64,000 bases of DNA from positions 351,149,234 to 351,213,233 of the forward strand of contig NC_064622.1 of assembly GCF_023898315.1 (NCBI RefSeq). The letters run 5' to 3'. The position numbers and the translations under genes were made by a program. The notes under the pieces were generated by a model, which saw nothing but the letters and a program-made list of their open reading frames with translations, did no database searches and had not been told where the DNA came from. Positions 20,241 through 30,189 of the stretch are shown here, piece after piece (position 1 is the stretch's first letter; the number at the start of each line of letters is the position of its first letter). Source of the DNA: Schistocerca nitens. Lineage: Eukaryota; Arthropoda; Insecta; Orthoptera; Acrididae.

Positions 20241-21700
20241 CATTTGTTAGTTGAGCTAGATGCTATAGTCAACACTGTCTCTGGTCAGAATCTGAAAAAA
20301 GAGGAAATGTTCATGATGCTCTAGCTATTGGTGACAGAATGACCACTTCATAAAGAAGTAGCAGCCGTGGCTATAATGAAAAAAAAAAAAACATTACAGT
20401 TGAAAGAAAATTATGCTCCAGTAAAGATAAATGCTCATAAGTTACTTCTCGACAAAGGAAGATGAATCTGCTAAACGTTCTGAAATATGAACTGCCTGCA
20501 GTTCCGTTGTCATTATTTAATGAATACAATACTATGGGAAAAGGAATCAAAGCAGTTCTGCTAAAAAACTTGCTGTCACTATATTTCAGTAACTAATTCG
20601 CCACATGCTCAGCCCATTGATGACAATGCTTCGATACGTCATATGAATGTCCAAATGCTTCTAATGTGTCCCACTTTCAGTGCATCAAGATAAATGCTGT
20701 GAAAGGAGATTATGAAAGGAGATTACGACACATATTTTTTATAGTTATGAGACAACAATGAATGAGAAAGACGCCTATCTGCAGGAGCTGATAAACAATT
20801 ACTCCTTACATTGACAACAGCGCTTCCTACCCGCAATATTGTTTTAAGCAGCATACAAGGTAAATAACAGCTTATTGGTTTGCTATCCTCCATCGAATAT
20901 GGAGGTAATCAATTACATTTCGTCAATAAGAAAAAGTCATTAGTCGCTCATGAGAAAGCTGACGTTACATTGCTTTTCTACGCTCTACACACGGTGTTCT
21001 AATGTGGTAAGCAGAACATCCAAATCGTTAGTGACGGTATAGGCATGTTTGTTATAATGCTGTACTTTTATTGGAAACGGACAATTCCTTTAGTTTGTAC
21101 TATGAAGAGATTTAAGAGACAGACAGTTGTCATTATAGCAAGTGCTAATAATCTGGGCGACAAGCCTAAGAATGTACTTCAGTAAATGCTATAACAGGAT
21201 TCTATCTCTTACCCATTCCGGAAAGGCAAGGCTTCTGCATGCACCTTATTGCAGGTACATGATGATTTTGGCATGGGATTATAAGTGAAATTTACATTCA
21301 TCATAAATAATGAAAGCTATCAACTTTTTTCACTTTGGTATAATGACAGAGCATGTGAATCAATGACTCAGTTATGACGCCAAGTGCTTACAATCAAAAC
21401 AGAAACTTCCACCAACTCATGAAGTCCTACAAAACCACACAAAACTTGCTCACTTGCAACTCATTTACTGGAAATCAGAAAGCAGTTGTCGCCTCCTTCA
21501 TTATGTCTCGGTGTCGATGGTCTGAAAGTGGAAAATGACTCGTGTATGCCCTTAACTGGGATGAGTTCTGTAGGGACTCGTGAATTGATGAAATTAGAAG
21601 CATGCAGATGTATGAGATGCGAGCGAAGTAACTGCAGTTTTAAATCTTATAATTTATGTTGTCCGAGATACTGTAAATGAGCAACATCAGAGACGTGTAT
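20240..21700 (+). pseudogene. Pseudogene of an uncharacterised metazoan protein family with a Cys-rich C-terminus
   Basis: Several blocks keep the order of a protein family that I recognise only as uncharacterised, multi-copy metazoan proteins. They are LPAVPLSLFNEYNTMGKGIK (about 20494-20555, where the family has an LFD...K-TKK block), then AHEKADVTLLFYALH (about 20950-20993, the HEEAD block), IVSDGIGMFVIMLYFYWK (about 21026-21079, the SDDTDVF block), FRKGKASA (about 21218-21240, the GKGKA block), LPPTHEVLQNHTKLAHLQLI (about 21408-21467), and a Cys-rich tail with CRCMRCERSNC (about 21606-21640). Frameshifts and stops are scattered throughout, and no single frame exceeds about 64 codons. Biochemical function unknown. 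Confidence 0.6.
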
Positions 21701-21837
21701 GAATACTTTCACAGCCACCAGAAGCAGAGTGGACAGCATCAGCAGTGATTAAAATGATGTCGAAGGCAGTATCAACAATCTGTAGAGTCTGCAGCGTAAT
21801 ATAGGTCACAGCGTCACATTTTAAATAATAATAATTT

Positions 21838-22505
21838 CCTGTTAGCCGCTAAAACTTTATTGTTCTTTTGCACTGTGAGCTTATTTCGGCGTTTTTGGCA
21901 TTTTACAGTACAACGTTAAGTTGTTCATAATGTATGTACATACTGCATCAGTGTTGGTCGCTATTTTCTTGCTGTCATATCATGAACAAGTCTGCACTTT
22001 CCTTAAGGTTTTATAGTTGGTTCTATTTTGACAACTAATTAACTTCGTCCTAGTTTACTTGCGTTAATTTTTTATAATGTATTTACGTACTGGATTTGTA
22101 TATGGTCGTAATTCTCTTGCTGTCTTATATCGTGAACAATTACGTATTTTTCGTAAGATATAAAATAAGATATAAACCTAAAAATATGTAATTACTCACA
22201 ATATAAGAGAGCACATACTTACGATAATATACAAATCCAGTATATAAATACGTTATAAAAACTTAACGCAAGTAAACCAGGATCAAGTTAATAAGTTGTC
22301 AAAACAGAACGAACTATAAAATCTGATGAAAAATAGAAACTTTTTCACGATAAGACAGCAAGAAAATAGCCCCCAGATACAGATGCAGTATGTACGTATG
22401 TTATGAATAGCTAAAAATTTGTGCTAGAAAATGGTAATAACGCCGAAATAAGCTTGTAGTACGAAAGAGCAATAAAGTTCAAATAGCTACCACGAAATAA
22501 CTGTT
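21838..22505. repeat. Long palindrome (foldback), arms about 320 bp
   Basis: The left arm (21845-22160) and right arm (22185-22505) are inverted copies at roughly 80% identity by eye. Examples are TTTACTTGCGTTAA and ACTGGATTTGTATAT on the left, read back as TTAACGCAAGTAAA and ATATACAAATCCAGT on the right. The centre is near 22170 (ATAAAATAAGATATAA). Each arm is itself a direct repeat of about 155 bp: the ATAATGTATGTACATACTG block recurs as ATAATGTATTTACGTACTG. No coding content or clear TSD. It may be a MITE or a hairpin-RNA source. Confidence 0.75.
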
Positions 22506-23456
22506 CATTAAAATCTAACATGTGACACACTTGAGGAAAATTTTTACTGATACCATAACGAGCAAAAAATGTAACGTTGAACGTAGCACATTGAAGTCAA
22601 TATTTTTTAACATATTATTTTATCTTTGTCGACTAAGTTTTTCGTGTCAGGAATATAATATTAATCTTCTGGTGTACAAAAATGGAATGTAGTCGTAAAT
22701 GTAAAACTGTAAACATACAAAATCATCAAAGGTTATTTTATTTAAAAACGATTAATTATTTTTTTGTATTCTTTGGAACATTTCAAAACCACGAATAAAA
22801 TTACATTATGAAGGAGTTGTTGAAGGATGCCGAAGTGGTATCCATCAAAATTAGCAGCTCTGAGTATCCCTTTATCATGTAAAAAAGAGAAAAAACCGAA
22901 ATGTTATGGTTCGGGTCTGAAACTGCACGAGTAATATGCTTGTATGGGGCAATAACTTGAATGTTGATGAAAGCGGCAAAGAAAGTACGTCAAGTTTTCG
23001 AACTGGGGTGTTGAAGAGGAACGTTGAAGAAACCGTAAGATGACAGTCACTAGAAAAAAAAAATGCTTAGAGGAGCAGGAGAGACAAGAAACCTACTCAG
23101 AATAGTCATTTCTAGGAAGAAAAACATGATTAACCATCTACTTCGTCTTTGATTTCAGTTCGATAATCTGATCGAAGGAATGACAGAGAGGAGAAGACAG
23201 ACAGAATGAACGAGACAAGATTAAATTAAATGTGGCAGAATATACGAGAGGATAATGAGGCGAAAATAGAAAAAAGGAGAAGGTATGAACGGGCTCACTA
23301 TCTCTTGAGTTGAGCAAAAAAGGAGCTGCAAAGCTGTTTATGTCTAAATTTATCATAGGCAAATTGCGTCAGATACGACTGAGCAACAGCATCCACCTAT
23401 TTGAAACTAGGATTAGACACATGATGTGAACCACCTCCATGTGCGTATTTGACATC
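22506..23456. other. AT-rich interval, no gene recognised
   Basis: Long A/T runs and small frames only (for example 23138-23362 reverse). It directly precedes the TA target of the intact Tc1-type element. Confidence 0.4.
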
Positions 23457-23458
23457 TA

Positions 23459-24880
23459 CACTCCTGGAAATTGAAATAAGAACACCGTGAATTCATTGTC
23501 CCAGGAAGGGGAAACTTTATTGACACATTCCTGGGGTCAGATACATCACATGATCACACTGACAGAACCACAGGCACATAGACACAGGCAACAGAGCATG
23601 CACAATGTCGGCACTAGTACAGTGTATATCCACCTTTCGCAGCAATGCAGGCTGCTATTCTCCCATGGAGACGATCGTAGAGATGCTGGATGTAGTCCTG
23701 TGGAACGGCTTGCCATGCCATTTCCACCTGGCGCCTCAGTTGGACCAGCGTTCGTGCTGGACGTGCAGACCGCGTGAGACGACGCTTCATCCAGTCCCAA
23801 ACATGCTCAATGGGGGACAGATCCGGAGATCTTGCTGGCCAGGGTAGTTGACTTACACCTTCTAGAGCACGTTGGGTGGCACGGGATACATGCGGACGTG
23901 CATTGTCCTGTTGGAACAGCAAGTTCTCTTGCCGGTCTAGGAATGGTAGAACGATGGGTTCGATGACGGTTTGGATGTACCGTGCACTATTCAGTGTCCC
24001 CTCGACGATCACCAGTGGTGTACGGCCAGTGTAGGAGATCGCTCCCCACACCATGATGCCGGGTGTTGGCCCTGTGTACCTCGGTCGTATGCAGTCCTGA
24101 TTGTGGCGCTCACCTGCACGGCGCCAAACACGCACACGACCATCATTGGCACCAAGGCAGAAGCGACTCTCATCGCTGAAGACGACACGTCTCCATTCGT
24201 CCCTCCATTCACGCCTGTCGCGACACCACTGGAGGCGGGCTGCACGATGTTGGGGTGTGAGCGGAAGACGGTCTAACGGTGTGCGGGACCGTAGCCCAGC
24301 TTCATGGAGACGGTTGCGAATGGTCCTCGCCGATACCCCAGGAGCAACAGTGTCCCTAATTTGCTGGGAAGTGGCGGTGCGATCCCCTACGGCACTGCGT
24401 AGGATCCTACGGTCTTGGCGTGCATCCGTGCGTCGCTGCGGTCCGGTCCCAGGTCGACGGGCACGTGCACCTTCCGCCGACCACTGGCGACAACATCGAT
24501 GTACTGTGGAGACCTCACGCCCCACGTGTTGAGCAATTCGGCGGTACGTCCACCCGGCCTCCCGCATGCCCACTATACGCCCTCGCTCAAAGTCCGTCAA
24601 CTGCACATACGGTTCACGTCAACGCTGTCGCGGCATGCTACCAGTGTTAAAGACTGCGATGGAGCTCCGTATGCCACGGCAAACTGGCTGACACTGACGG
24701 CGACGGTGCACAAATGCTGCGCAGCTAGCGCCATTCGACGGCCAACACCGCGGTTCCTGGTGTGTCCGCTGTGCCGTGCGTGTGATCATTGCTTGTACAG
24801 CCCTCTCGCAGTGTCCGGAGCAAGTATGGTGGGTCTGACACACCGGTGTCAATGTGTTCTTTTTTCCATTTCCAGGAGTG
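23459..24880 (-). mobile_element. Complete Tc1-type transposon with intact transposase
   Basis: TIRs CACTCCTGGAAATTGAAATA (23459 onward) and the inverse at 24854-24880 agree over about 27 bp with two mismatches. They are flanked by TA dinucleotides (23457-23458 and 24881-24882), the obligatory Tc1/mariner target. Length 1,422 bp, standard for an autonomous element. The reverse-strand ORF fills 23614-24606. It is markedly more GC-rich than the surrounding AT-rich DNA and has no internal insertion, suggesting it is the youngest DNA transposon in the window. Confidence 0.95.
23614..24606 (-). CDS. Tc1-type DDE transposase, 330 residues, uninterrupted
   Basis: Catalyses TIR-specific cut-and-paste transposition into TA sites, acting in the nucleus. 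Start ATG at 24606 opens with MQLTDFERGRIVGMREAG, the first helix of the N-terminal HTH. A second HTH spans about residues 62-115 (ISARTIRNRL-like VSARTIRNRL at 91-100), with a basic AT-hook-like linker RRPGTGPQRR (50-59). The catalytic core has Asp145 in VVFSDESRF, a DGRVRVWRR block (155-163), MVWGAI (185-190), Asp234 in FQQDNARPH and Glu267 in SPDLSPIEHVW. By my count 32 residues separate Asp234 and Glu267, against 34 in canonical Tc1. Length equals the family norm and there are no stops or frameshifts. It is likely functional, though TIR binding and expression cannot be judged. Confidence 0.95.
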   Translation of the reverse strand: MQLTDFERGRIVGMREAGWTYRRIAQHVGREVSTVHRCCRQWSAEGARARRPGTGPQRRTDARQDRRILRSAVGDRTATSQQIRDTVAPGVSARTIRNRLHEAGLRSRTPLDRLPLTPQHRAARLQWCRDRREWRDEWRRVVFSDESRFCLGANDGRVRVWRRAGERHNQDCIRPRYTGPTPGIMVWGAISYTGRTPLVIVEGTLNSARYIQTVIEPIVLPFLDRQENLLFQQDNARPHVSRATQRALEGVSQLPWPARSPDLSPIEHVWDWMKRRLTRSARPARTLVQLRRQVEMAWQAVPQDYIQHLYDRLHGRIAACIAAKGGYTLY

Positions 24881-25084
24881 TAGCTTGTCTGAAGTAAGGT
24901 GAGGCATCGAGAATCTCCGAATAACAAATGACCAGACACGAGGGTTGGACAACCAATGACGCACGCTTGAACGTAAATGCAGATGCTACCCATGCCTGCA
25001 GACTGCGCTGTTGTATTTGACCTTGAACGGCACCTGTGCAGTGTCCACAATACGTTGCAAGTGTCAACAGTGTTATGTGCAGCT

Positions 25085-26300
25085 GTGAGTGCATTATGCG
25101 GAGCCAAGTGACTTTGAACGTGGGCAAATTGTTGGTGCTCATATGGTGGATGCTTCCGTTGACAAGGTAGCCGTAGTGTTTGGTGTTTCAAGAGGCACCG
25201 TATCGAAAGTTTATATCGCACAGAGAGTAAACGAAAAAACGTCTTTTTCTAAATGAAGCGGGGACGAAAGTGTGTGTTATATGATCGTGACAGACGGCCT
25301 CTGAAGAACACTGAGCAGAAAATTAAGAGGACGACGGCTGCAAAAGTCGCTGCAGAACTGGATGTCGCACTCGCGAGTCTTGTCACCAACAAAACAACAC
25401 GAAGGAAGCTCCACAAGCTGGGAATTGCAGAGCGAGCTCGGCTCTCCAAACCACTTATCACTGATACAAACGACTGTAAAGGGAAAACATGCTGCCGAAG
25501 CCATGAAAGCTGGACTGTGGAACGTCCGCAGCTCGTGGTCGTGCGGTAGCGTTCTCGCTTCCCACGTCCGGGTTCCCGGGTTCGATTCCCGGCGGGGTCG
25601 GGGATTTTCTCTGCCTCGTGATGACTGGGTGTTGTGTGATGTCCTTAGGTCAGTTAGGTTTAAGTAGTTCTAAGTTCTAGGGGACTGATGACCATAGATG
25701 TTAAGTCCCATAGTGCTCAGAGCCATTTGAACCATTTGACTGTGGAACAATAAACAAAGTCATTTGGTCAGATGAGTCTTGTTTCTCACAGTTTCCAACT
25801 TGCGACCCAGTTTCCGCGCCCAGAGGAAACATGGTGGAGGTTCGGTGATGATTTGGGGAGCCATATTATGGTATTCTACGGGCCCCATTGGTACTCTGCA
25901 AGGTCGTGTTATTACCAAGGACTACCTTACCTGATGAGATCCATCCTATGGCACAGTGTTTGTTCGCAACGGAGGTACAGTGTTCCAAAACGACAAGAAA
26001 TCTTTCCAGCTGTCATTGTCTAGGACTGCTTTTCTGAGGAAGAGGATGAATTTTCGTATCTCCCCTGGCCACCGCTGTCGCCAGATCTCAATATTATTGT
26101 GCCTTTGTGGTCTACTTTGAAGAGAAGGGTGCGTGATCATTACTCGCCTGCATCGTAGTTGCCTGAACTTGTCCCTATTTTGAAGGAGGAATGGTGTAAG
26201 GATCCACTGGAAACCATACAGGACCTGTATTTATCCACTTCATGCCAACTGGAAGTGTTCTGTATGTCAACGGTTTTCCATCGCCGTATTTAAGCATGGT
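25085..26300 (+). pseudogene. Tc1-like transposase, decayed, split by a SINE
   Basis: The N-terminal phrase PSDFERGQIVGAHMVD (about 25106-25150) is followed by VAVVFGVSRGTVSKV (25168-25212), the HTH. After the SINE comes VIWSDESCFSQFP (about 25763-25800), with the first catalytic Asp. Then a glycine-rich ATGGTGGAGGTTCGGTGATG stretch (25832 onward) is equivalent to the HGGGSVM motif, and a CCTGGCCACCGCTGTCGCCA stretch (26065-26085) is equivalent to the PWPxxSPD region. Multiple stops and frameshifts. The second Asp and Glu are not in one frame. TIRs were not identified. It lies just right of the intact Tc1-type element and belongs to a different family. Confidence 0.75.
25524..25737 (+). mobile_element. 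SINE with alternative tRNA head and SGRP1-type body, 11-bp TSD
   Basis: Head GGTCGTGCGGTAGCGTTCTC with B box GGGTTCGATTCCC, then TGCCTCGTGATGACTGGGTG, then the same body as the SGRP1-like SINEs (TTAAGTAGTTCTAAGTTC, GTGCTCAGAGCCATTTGAA). TSD GACTGTGGAAC at 25513-25523 and 25738-25748. Inserted in the Tc1 pseudogene. Confidence 0.95.
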
Positions 26301-26357
26301 AATCTGTTTTCATATTTTTGTCCTCCCATCTATTACCTGGATGCGGATAGTCTTGTT

Positions 26358-26537
26358 GTGTGTGAATTCCTGATGGACCAAACTGCTTAGGTCATCGGTC
26401 CGTAGACTTACACACTACTTAACTTATGCTAAGAACAACACACACACCCTTGCCCGAAGGAGGACTCGAACCTTCGGTCGGAGAGACTGCACAGTCCGTG
26501 ACATGCCGCCTCAAACCGCACGGCCACTCCGCGCGGC
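26358..26537 (-). mobile_element. Third-type SINE, reverse strand, 13-bp TSD
   Basis: Reverse copy of the family at 6557-6735. Plus strand: CTGATGGACCAAACTGC, TTAGGTCATCGGTCCG, then the head complement GGACTCGAACCTTCGG and CCACTCCGCGCGG. TSD GGAT(A/T)GTCTTGTT at 26345-26357 and 26538-26550. Confidence 0.95.
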
Positions 26538-26550
26538 GGATTGTCTTGTT

Positions 26551-27344
26551 AGAGAGATTGCAATGAGCTCATTATGCACAGTTGTTCTCAAGTGTACAAG
26601 AAAGCAATGCCATAAGGCTTTGCACCGGAGAAGAAATTGCAAACAGAAAATACTGTGGTGGAAAATATCCATTTTCTAAACACAATTGCTGTCGCAGCGT
26701 GAGTTCAAGACAATTGAATGGAACAACCCTAATGTAGTCAATACTGCTGGCAGATACACGAGTTAGTCACACTAACACGTTGGCTACATGTCGGCGCTTA
26801 TACAGCGTGGTTAGAAACATTTCGAAAAACTTATAAGAGTATTGCTGGACAGGTTGTGCTGAGAAATAATGGTCAAGAAAAAATTCGATACGTTGCACCG
26901 TTCCTGCGTTAATTACACTGAAATTAGCCATCAGGTCGTTCCGTGTGCAAATTCAAGCGATCCGCCAGATACATTTAGTATGAGATGTTGTCATAGCTCA
27001 GACGATCGCGCGAGACTTCTCAGGCTTTGGCTCTTGTTCGAACCTTACTACCGCCCCATGCAGCTCTCTCTTTCGGCTTTAGGAAACCAAAACGAAGAAT
27101 ACGTTTGGCGGCACCGTCTCTGGCGGGTAGCTCGAATTTGCGCCCACGTCTGCCTAATTGGCTAACTTAAATGCTAATTAACTCGGAAGCAGCTCAGTGT
27201 ATCGAATTTTTTGCTGAACAATTATTTCTAAGCTCAACCTACCCTGTACCATCCCGACAAACTTTTGAGGCTGTTTCTGACCAGCCTTTACATCCGCAAG
27301 AGTGTCACGCTGGGTTGCAGATACGCTGTGGCAACGTCTTCAAA
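26551..27344. other. No gene recognised
   Basis: Mixed composition. The open frame at 26869-27165 (98 codons) has no domain I know. No transposon ends seen. Confidence 0.4.
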
Positions 27345-27355
27345 CTCACGACTTC

Positions 27356-27487
27356 AAATGTTCAAATGTGTGTGAAATCTTATGGGACTTAACTGCTGAG
27401 GTCATCAGTCCCTAAGCTTACACACTACTTAACCAAAATTATCCTAAGGACAAACACACACACCCATGCCGGAGGGAGGACTCGAAC
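27356..27487 (-). mobile_element. 5'-truncated SINE of a further subtype, 11-bp TSD
   Basis: Starts AAATGTTCAAATGTGTGTGA (3' end reversed), then CTTATGGGACTTAACTGC and CATCAGTCCCTAAGCTTAC, ending at GGAGGACTCGAAC near the B box. TSD CTCACGACTTC at 27345-27355 and 27488-27498. Same subtype as 43716-43878. Confidence 0.9.
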
Positions 27488-27639
27488 CTCACGACTTCGT
27501 GATCGCCCCTTATACATTGACTGGTAACTGCCTGGAACAGCTTGTTCGACAACCTACATACGAAAGAAATAATTTAGACCTCCTAAGTTACAAACATAAC
27601 CGATCTATTTGGGGAAGTCACCAATGAGAGACGAATTAG

Positions 27640-28100
27640 GACTATGATGTTATTACAGCAAGAATGGTCACGAATGGAAAAAAAGTTACCAAGAAAACTA
27701 GGGGAGTATTTTTGCTTAGTCTGTTATACTCTATCAACTTAATTAACGCACGAACTGAGAACATTTACTTTAGATGTGACAAATGCTGAATAATTTTGGT
27801 GAACCCTCAAAGCTTTATAACCGAAAGTCCACATAAAGTGTGTTCCGAGAAAGGTAATAAAAGACGGCCTTGGATTAATGCTACCATTCGGAGATTATTG
27901 AAAATATAGAGATCACTACACTATAGCTATAAAAGCGATTGTAGGTGTAATGATAGAGAAAACTTAATAGAAACTCCTTCAACCGTAACAAGAGCAATGT
28001 GTCATGCCAAGAACAACTTTCAGCCAGATCCTGGCGAAAGATCTATCAGGAAATACTATGAGCTTCTAGGCAATGAACGTGTCCAAACTGAGCCAATCCA
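27640..28100 (+). pseudogene. Possible LINE fragment between endonuclease and RT
   Basis: About 27862-28020 reads KRRPWINATIRRLLKI and later TVTRAMCHAKNNF. This resembles the basic linker of CR1/jockey-type ORF2 (PWWN-x-x-IRRL..., then RN-VTRAIR-AKNNF). No endonuclease or RT motif is preserved and stops occur. Weak assignment. Confidence 0.4.
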
Positions 28101-28345
28101 TAATAGATTGTCGCAAAGCTCGGGCCACGCTACCCTGCCGCCTCGCTAGGAGGCGATATAGCCGCGCATCTACCAAATAAAGGAGCACGCAAAGCCCGGC
28201 CGTGTGCGCTCTAGGTCCCGTCTGTGTGACGCCGTACGAAGAGTGTCTGTACCACCGAGTCTGTTGTTGTTGTTGCTAGTTGAGGGAAGATCAGCTGGCA
28301 GATGATTGCGTGGTGCCGTTCCTTGGCCGACGCAGTGTATCTTAC
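28101..28345. other. GC-rich unassigned sequence hosting a SINE cluster
   Basis: GC-rich (for example CCCTGCCGCCTCGCTAGG) with a short GTT run near 28262-28275. Between here and 29150 three SINEs are inserted; after subtracting them, the host reads continuously through 28479-28564, 28800-28930 and 29149 onward. The host element is not recognised. Confidence 0.4.
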
Positions 28346-28348
28346 AGT

Positions 28349-28468
28349 TCAAATGGCTCTAAGCACTATGGGACTTAACATCTCAGGTCATCAGTCCCCT
28401 GGAACCGTAGCGGTCGCGCGGTTCCAGACTGAAGCGCCTAGAACCGCTCGGCCACCAGATGCCGGCGG
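28349..28468 (-). mobile_element. SGRP1-like SINE with internal deletion, 10-bp TSD
   Basis: Runs from TCAAATGGCTCTAAGCAC to CATCAGTCCCCT, then jumps directly to GGAACCGTAGCGGTCGCGCG in the head, so about 60 bp of body including the B box region is missing. TSD ATCTTACAGT at 28339-28348 and 28469-28478 shows that the deleted form inserted as a unit or was deleted later in situ. Confidence 0.9.
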
Positions 28469-28577
28469 ATCTTACAGTGGAGTAACCATGGCAGCCATAG
28501 TGAATGGTTGCCGGACACAGCCTCTTAATAAAGGTACTGCACTTCGACGATCAGAGTTGTCAGCCTCTCCTCATATT

Positions 28578-28786
28578 GGTTCAAATGGCTCTGAGCACTA
28601 TGGGACTCAACTGCTGTGGTCATAAGTCCCCTAGAACTTAGAACTACTTAAACCTAACTAACCTAAGGACAGCACACAACACCCAGCCATCACGAGGCAG
28701 AGAAAATCCCTGACCCCGCCGGGAATCGAACCCGGGAACCCGGGCGTGGGAAGCGAGAACGCTACCGCACGACCACGAGATGCGGG
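28578..28786 (-). mobile_element. SINE with alternative tRNA head, 13-bp TSD
   Basis: Reverse copy of the subtype at 25524-25737: GGTTCAAATGGCTCTGAGCA at one end, GGGAATCGAACCCGGGAACC and CTACCGCACGACCACGAGA (head complement) at the other. TSD CTCTCCTCATATT at 28565-28577 and 28787-28799. Confidence 0.95.
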
Positions 28787-28943
28787 CTCTCCTCATATTA
28801 GTGGCCTGCTGCGGATGATTGCCGAGATATGTTCGCTGATGGAGAAGACAGCAACACTTCAGAGCATAGTGAGGGTCACGTTTGTATGCAAATAGTTTTT
28901 CACTGGCATTCGGACAAGAGGATCAGTTGAGCTTTGGAAGTTC

Positions 28944-29135
28944 AAAAAAATGGTTAAAATGGCTCTGAGCACTATGGGACTTAACTTCTAAGGTCATCAG
29001 TCCCCTAGAACTAAGAACTACTTAAACCTAAGGACATCACACACATCCATGCCCGAGGCAGGATTCGAACTTGCGACCGTAGCGGTCACGCGGTTCCAGA
29101 CTGTAGCGCCTAGAACCGCACGGGCACCCCGGCTG
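28944..29135 (-). mobile_element. SGRP1-like SINE, 13-bp TSD
   Basis: Reverse full-length copy with an A-run then AATGGCTCTGAGCACTATGG, body shortened at CTTAAACCTAAGGACATC, head complement GGATTCGAACTTGCGACC. TSD GCTTTGGAAGTTC at 28931-28943 and 29136-29148. Confidence 0.95.
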
Positions 29136-29148
29136 GCTTTGGAAGTTC

Positions 29149-30185
29149 GGTTGTGTGTCTGAGTTCTTGAACTCTGACTGAGCCTAAGGCTTTGTTTGTT
29201 TAAGAATTTGTTGTTTTAAAAATAGGGGCTACATCTTGTGAAATTTATTATGTGTTTGTTGACACAATATTTTCCAGGCGTTTTTGTTGCGTTGGCCCAC
29301 TTATTTTAGTTGTGTTAAACTCTCTGCAGCTCTTCTTGAATTTAAAAGGTTGTGATGCTTGAAGCAACTTATGAAAGATGTTGTGGCTTTCTGTCACCTG
29401 ATTGTAATGAGCCGAATTGGAGTTTACGCAAACTGCAAGCGTTAAAATTCCACCTTGAGATAAAGCGTACTTTATGTTAAAATTTCTGTTTAACAGTCCT
29501 AGGCATACCCCTGTTAGTGAATACTGAGTTTTACTACAGGTTCATAAGCTCACCTAATTTAATTTGATTTTCACCCCAAGACTGGTCAAGTAAGAGTCAA
29601 GCAGGTTTCCTTCGAATTATGTTGAATGATTATTTGCCAGTGTACTTTTTGTAATATTTTACTATACGTGTGTTTTAGATTTTACCTCCTTTGTAAACTG
29701 TTCAGTTTGTTATTTATTGGTAGTTAATTTTGAATAAATGCATATAAAATATGTGTTTTTCTCTGGATTTGTGTTCACGGTCCTTCCACGACACCTCAAA
29801 AATCTTCAGTTCACTCGCGAATCCGAAATTTGTTGAAACTGAAGGCTGGAAGAAAGCAAAAAATAGGAAATACCCCATCTGAAAAAAGTATTCACGCAGT
29901 AGGGTACTATTAGGACCAGTTTTTGCCCCCGCACAAACTCACAAATGACCTATATAGATGATAGCACCTCCGGTGCGGAGAAACAGTTAAGACTATTCAA
30001 AACGAAAAAGGGGCAGGCTACGGCTGAATTCGAGTTATATTTTGCGTTGAATCCGCTATCCGCTGTGGAAATATCCTCTATCCTAGCTAATATTTATTGT
30101 GAGTTCTTTGCTCAGCGCGGCAGCACAACCATACAACTCAGAAATTTACGAAAATTTAAAAGTAGTTAATAGGAAAACAGTACAC
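29149..30185. other. AT-rich interval, no gene recognised
   Basis: Contains AATAAATGCATATAAAATAT near 29732-29751, a possible old 3' end. The open frame 29945-30169 (74 codons) has no recognisable domain. Confidence 0.4.
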
Positions 30186-30189
30186 ATTA

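Noticed and set aside
24101..24532. Forward open frame of 143 codons
   Set aside because: Antisense shadow of the intact transposase at 23614-24606; GC-rich coding sequence often gives open antisense frames.
23459..26300. One composite element made of both Tc1-type transposases
   Set aside because: The left copy has its own complete TIRs and TA target; the right copy is on the opposite strand, decayed and of a different family.
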